A stretch of 64,000 nt of DNA from Nitrosospira sp. 56-18 (lineage in GTDB: Bacteria > Pseudomonadota > Gammaproteobacteria > Burkholderiales > Nitrosomonadaceae): assembly GCA_001899235.1 (NCBI GenBank), contig MKVR01000017.1, positions 1-64,000 of the forward strand, in the 5' to 3' direction. The translations under genes were made by a program, and so were the position numbers. The notes beneath the pieces were generated by a model. The model had not been told where the DNA came from. It did not search any database and was given only the letters and a program-made list of their open reading frames with translations. Below, in pieces: positions 61,560-64,000 of this stretch (position 1 is the stretch's first letter; each line of letters starts with the position of its first letter).

Positions 61560-62342
61560 ATGGGCGAAAATCTACCTGGACCGCGCGGTACAAGATATGA
61601 CATGTCTCAGATTGATCAGGGAACGATGTGTCGCGCTCAATCAGGGGTTCCTGGTCCAGCAGGTAAAACATCTGCAGCTGCAGTGGAGAGCCGTGGCAAC
61701 CATGATGAGCCCATGTCAGGAGGAATTCTCTTTGCGGTAGGGCAGGCCAGTGTGATTCGTATTCCCATCCCTGGTACCAACGGACTTGCAATAGAGTTGA
61801 GTCCAAAAGGTTTCATTCCCCGTGGGGGATCAACCTCGACTCTATTCTTTCAAGATAGTGCGGGAAGACGTCTTCTTCGGCTTGACTATGGATTTAATAG
61901 AACAACTAATACTATTGATTACCACTGGAACCAGAGAGGCACATTCGCTGACTTCAATATTGCAGACCACTCTGCTGCAGGCAGGTCTGGATTGGCCGCT
62001 TATCATATAGTGAAATATTTCCGGTATGCGGGGCGTGTAGTAATAGTTGCCGGTATGGTTATCGATATTGTTTCGATTGCACAGGCCAGCAAGCCCTTGA
62101 AACGTGCTTCTGAGGTTGCGGCCGGATGGGCGGGAGCTTGGGTAGGCTGCAAGGTAATTGGAGCCGGAGGCGCCGCAATAGGTACGTTGGCGTCGCCACT
62201 AGGAACGGCAGTCGGTGGAATTGGAGGTTGCATAATTGGCGGTATAGGCGGATATCGAGGTGGATCCATTCTTGCCTCTGAAGTTTATGACTGGGCGGAA
62301 GGTACATTTTTTAAACCTCTGCCTGAAGCAGCGGGACCATGA
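61560..62342 (+). CDS. Candidate T6SS effector with a glycine-zipper membrane segment
   Basis: I chose the ATG at 61560 (MGENLPGPRGTRYDMSQ), with AAGG upstream; a longer frame overlaps TIGR02270. The 260-residue product has a soluble, strand-rich first half (FAVGQASVIRIPIPGTNGLA, then RRLLRLDYGFNRTTNTIDYH). The second half has two long hydrophobic segments and a glycine zipper (GTLASPLGTAVGGIGGCIIG, then GIGGYRGGS). Such zippers occur in membrane-inserting toxins. It is flanked by TIGR02270 and a coupled gene that could be immunity. The mode of action is unknown. Confidence 0.6.
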   Translation: MGENLPGPRGTRYDMSQIDQGTMCRAQSGVPGPAGKTSAAAVESRGNHDEPMSGGILFAVGQASVIRIPIPGTNGLAIELSPKGFIPRGGSTSTLFFQDSAGRRLLRLDYGFNRTTNTIDYHWNQRGTFADFNIADHSAAGRSGLAAYHIVKYFRYAGRVVIVAGMVIDIVSIAQASKPLKRASEVAAGWAGAWVGCKVIGAGGAAIGTLASPLGTAVGGIGGCIIGGIGGYRGGSILASEVYDWAEGTFFKPLPEAAGP

Positions 62343-63037
62343 CTAAAACAACTGTTATGATCTGCCGCGATCCCAAGGGCTTAAATCGGCAGCTCGTTCC
62401 GCTACTGCCGGCGACCGGGGCTATAACACTGATAGGCTGGAAGCAAATTCCGGAGCCGGTGGATGGCGGAGTGCCAAACGATGTTGCTATGATGTTGGCA
62501 CGTGCATTTACTTCCGTTGCCCGTGTCACATTTTTTGGGATCTCCGAAGCTGATGTTACATCCAGGGATTGGTTACTGCTTAAAGAGGATTTTGTTCGTG
62601 CTGTGAACAAACGGGGATTGATTGGCCGTGCCCAACAACTCATTGACCGTATCCCTTATAACGCCGTGCTGGTTTCGACTCGCCAAGCAAAAACTGTTAT
62701 ACGTTTATTTGATGAACCAGCTTTTCCTTGGTGGCTGGAGGGACAAATAGTTCTGCTTTCAAGTACCGAAGGTCCGCCGCCGCTACTTGATATCAAATCG
62801 GTTATTTCTCTTTTAGATAATGATGACAGTTCCAGACAGCGAGAGACCTGCCTTGATGCGGGAATTCTGGGAATAATACGCCCTGGTGTTGATGGGGATA
62901 TTGCTGGTTTTCTCTCCCTAGACCCCTCTATCGAAGCCCAGTTACTCTCTACGCTCGAGGATGAATCTACATGTTCGGGCTTCGACTGGTCAGTATTATG
63001 CGAAGCTGAGTTTGGCGAACGTTTTGCGGGGGCATAA
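62339..63037 (+). CDS. Candidate immunity protein for the glycine-zipper effector
   Basis: A 232-residue cytoplasmic protein overlapping the effector gene by 4 bp (ATGA). The sequence is mixed alpha/beta (TVMICRDPKGLNRQLVPLLP; MMLARAFTSVARVTFFGIS; PAFPWWLEGQIVLLSSTEG) with no recognised domain and no signal peptide. The tight coupling is the reason for the immunity call. If the effector acts at the membrane, a cytoplasmic immunity protein would be unusual, so the pairing is uncertain. Confidence 0.5.
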   Translation: MTKTTVMICRDPKGLNRQLVPLLPATGAITLIGWKQIPEPVDGGVPNDVAMMLARAFTSVARVTFFGISEADVTSRDWLLLKEDFVRAVNKRGLIGRAQQLIDRIPYNAVLVSTRQAKTVIRLFDEPAFPWWLEGQIVLLSSTEGPPPLLDIKSVISLLDNDDSSRQRETCLDAGILGIIRPGVDGDIAGFLSLDPSIEAQLLSTLEDESTCSGFDWSVLCEAEFGERFAGA

Positions 63038-63121
63038 TCTGTGTGCTACCGATTTCCTTAAGTTGACTCAGGCTATTGACTGGACTAAACTTAGTCCGAC
63101 TTATAGCCGCGATCAGTCTCC

Positions 63122-63373
63122 ATGATTACGATCAATATCCATGAGGCGAAGACTCATCTATCCCGATTTGTCGAGCAGGCGGCGGCGGGGGAAGAAATAA
63201 TCATTGCCAAGGCTGGCAAGCCGATGGCGAAATTGGTACCGCTGCAAGACCCGACATCCCGCAGAAAACTCGGTTTATTCAAGGGGCAATTGAATGTGCC
63301 GGATGATTTCGATGCTCCCCTGGACGATGAGTCAATCGCCCGGTTTGAAAACACCCGTATCGATCCTTCCTGA
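63122..63373 (+). CDS. Phd/YefM-type antitoxin
   Basis: An 83-residue antitoxin (INIHEAKTHLSRFVEQAAAG, then EEIIIAKAGKPMAKLVPL) with the Phd/YefM fold and an acidic toxin-binding tail (DDFDAPLDDESIARFE). It lies 9 bp before a PIN toxin gene and would repress the pair. Confidence 0.9.
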   Translation: MITINIHEAKTHLSRFVEQAAAGEEIIIAKAGKPMAKLVPLQDPTSRRKLGLFKGQLNVPDDFDAPLDDESIARFENTRIDPS

Positions 63374-63382
63374 GTTTGTAAG

Positions 63383-63775
63383 GTGCGATTCCTGCTTGAT
63401 ACGCATATTCTGCTCTGGTCGCTGAATACGCCCGAGCGTTTGCCTCGTCCGCTGAGGGAACAACTGGAATCACCGGCAACAGAAGTCTGGTTCAGCGCCG
63501 CCAGCATCTGGGAAATTGCCATCAAATCCGCTTTAGGAAAGATCAGTTTTTGTTATCCGCCAGAGCAGATTGCCGAAGCGGCAAGGAAGACCGGGTTCAT
63601 GGAAATTCCGGTCTCTTCGACGCATGCCGCAGGTGTGGCGCGCCTGGCCATGCATCACCATGATCCATTTGACCGTTTGCTGATAGCCCAGGCATTGGAA
63701 ATGCCGGCCCGTTTTGTCACAGCAGATGCAGCGTTGGCTGTCTATTCCGGAATGATCGAATTGGTGGAAAAATAA
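63383..63775 (+). CDS. vapC: PIN-domain toxin VapC, second copy
   Basis: A 130-residue PIN-domain RNase starting with GTG. Active-site acids are Asp in FLLDTHILLW, Glu in ASIWEIAIKS, Asp in HHHDPFDRLLIAQA and Asp in FVTADAALAVY. It pairs with the Phd-type antitoxin just upstream, a common hybrid module. It is not closely related to the VapC at 58295. Confidence 0.92.
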   Translation: MRFLLDTHILLWSLNTPERLPRPLREQLESPATEVWFSAASIWEIAIKSALGKISFCYPPEQIAEAARKTGFMEIPVSSTHAAGVARLAMHHHDPFDRLLIAQALEMPARFVTADAALAVYSGMIELVEK

Positions 63776-63826
63776 AAAGGATGATTGCCGGCTTCGGTCT
63801 GGCTCCCACTAGGCAATCCAGGAAGA

Positions 63827-63925
63827 TGATGGGTTACGTTTCACTCCACTCCTCCTACGGCTACTGATGTCCCACCCAGTTGATGCAGGAAAATGATGGG
63901 TTACGTTTCACTCCACCCATCCTAC
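63827..63925. repeat. Two REP units in the same orientation
   Basis: Units at 63827-63858 (TGATGGGTTACG with a degenerate CTCCACTCCTCCTAC) and 63895-63925 (TGATGGGTTACG with CTCCACCCATCCTAC). They follow the VapC gene. Confidence 0.85.
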
Positions 63926-64000
63926 ACGGTTACCTGGGCTGCTGCCCATCCATCCTTCCTCCTTCGGATATCATCATGTATCATCTGTTTTCCCGCTTCA

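Overview
The window looks like a chromosomal stretch from a Gram-negative betaproteobacterium. I favour a member of the Nitrosomonadales (Nitrosospira-like) but cannot prove it. The basis is: an RpoS-type sigma factor; a proteobacterial type VI secretion system (T6SS); three REP-associated tyrosine transposases (RAYTs); and many copies of a REP repeat built on the arms GGATGGGT and ACCCATC. About half of the window is mobile or decayed DNA, so gene density and base usage vary.

Layout. 1-7000: housekeeping and orphan genes (small exported proteins, a BASS-family transporter, a SAM methyltransferase, an RpoS-like sigma factor). This part ends in a scrambled remnant in which a tssA fragment is split by a 347-bp MITE and fused to the tail of a RAYT gene. 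7000-8430: a vapBC scar, an intact RAYT and a decayed second copy of the region that precedes the T6SS accessory gene at 60253. 8434-16626: a type II NADH dehydrogenase-like flavoprotein, then a probable aromatic-alcohol oxidation module (cytochrome c, Tat-exported protein, 4-cresol dehydrogenase/vanillyl-alcohol oxidase-type flavoprotein, aryl-alcohol dehydrogenase, convergent aldehyde dehydrogenase). 17200-20735: an insertion-sequence graveyard (IS481 and IS21 pieces, a serine recombinase gutted by an IS21 fragment) ending in the 3' half of tRNA-Asn. 20900-31640: an integrative element with tyrosine integrase, AlpA-like HTH protein, CHC2 and Toprim primase proteins, an ATPase, a decayed phage polyvalent protein, an XRE regulator and a truncated nuclease.

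31716-63037 is a T6SS locus interrupted by REP sequences. Sheath, baseplate, tube and recycling genes come first (tssA, tssB, tssC, hcp, a second hcp, tagJ, tssE, tssF, tssG, tssH). An orphan gene, an acetyltransferase, a RAYT and a TPR-methyltransferase follow. Then comes vgrG with an effector-loading cassette (DUF6484, DUF2169, an inactive ketosynthase-like protein), a PAAR-like DUF4150 effector with a C-terminal HNH-type nuclease domain, and a probable immunity protein. A second cargo island after toxin-antitoxin genes carries a TIGR02270 protein, a glycine-zipper candidate effector and a candidate immunity protein. The membrane-complex genes tssJ, tssK, tssL and tssM are not in the window.

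The most unusual observation is that both hcp and vgrG are preceded by a duplicated copy of their own leader and start region, with a REP element between the two copies. Further strong signals are a RAYT that has lost its catalytic tyrosine region, a 26-bp perfect palindrome covering a promoter ahead of a frameshifted toxin gene, and the effector/immunity pairs.
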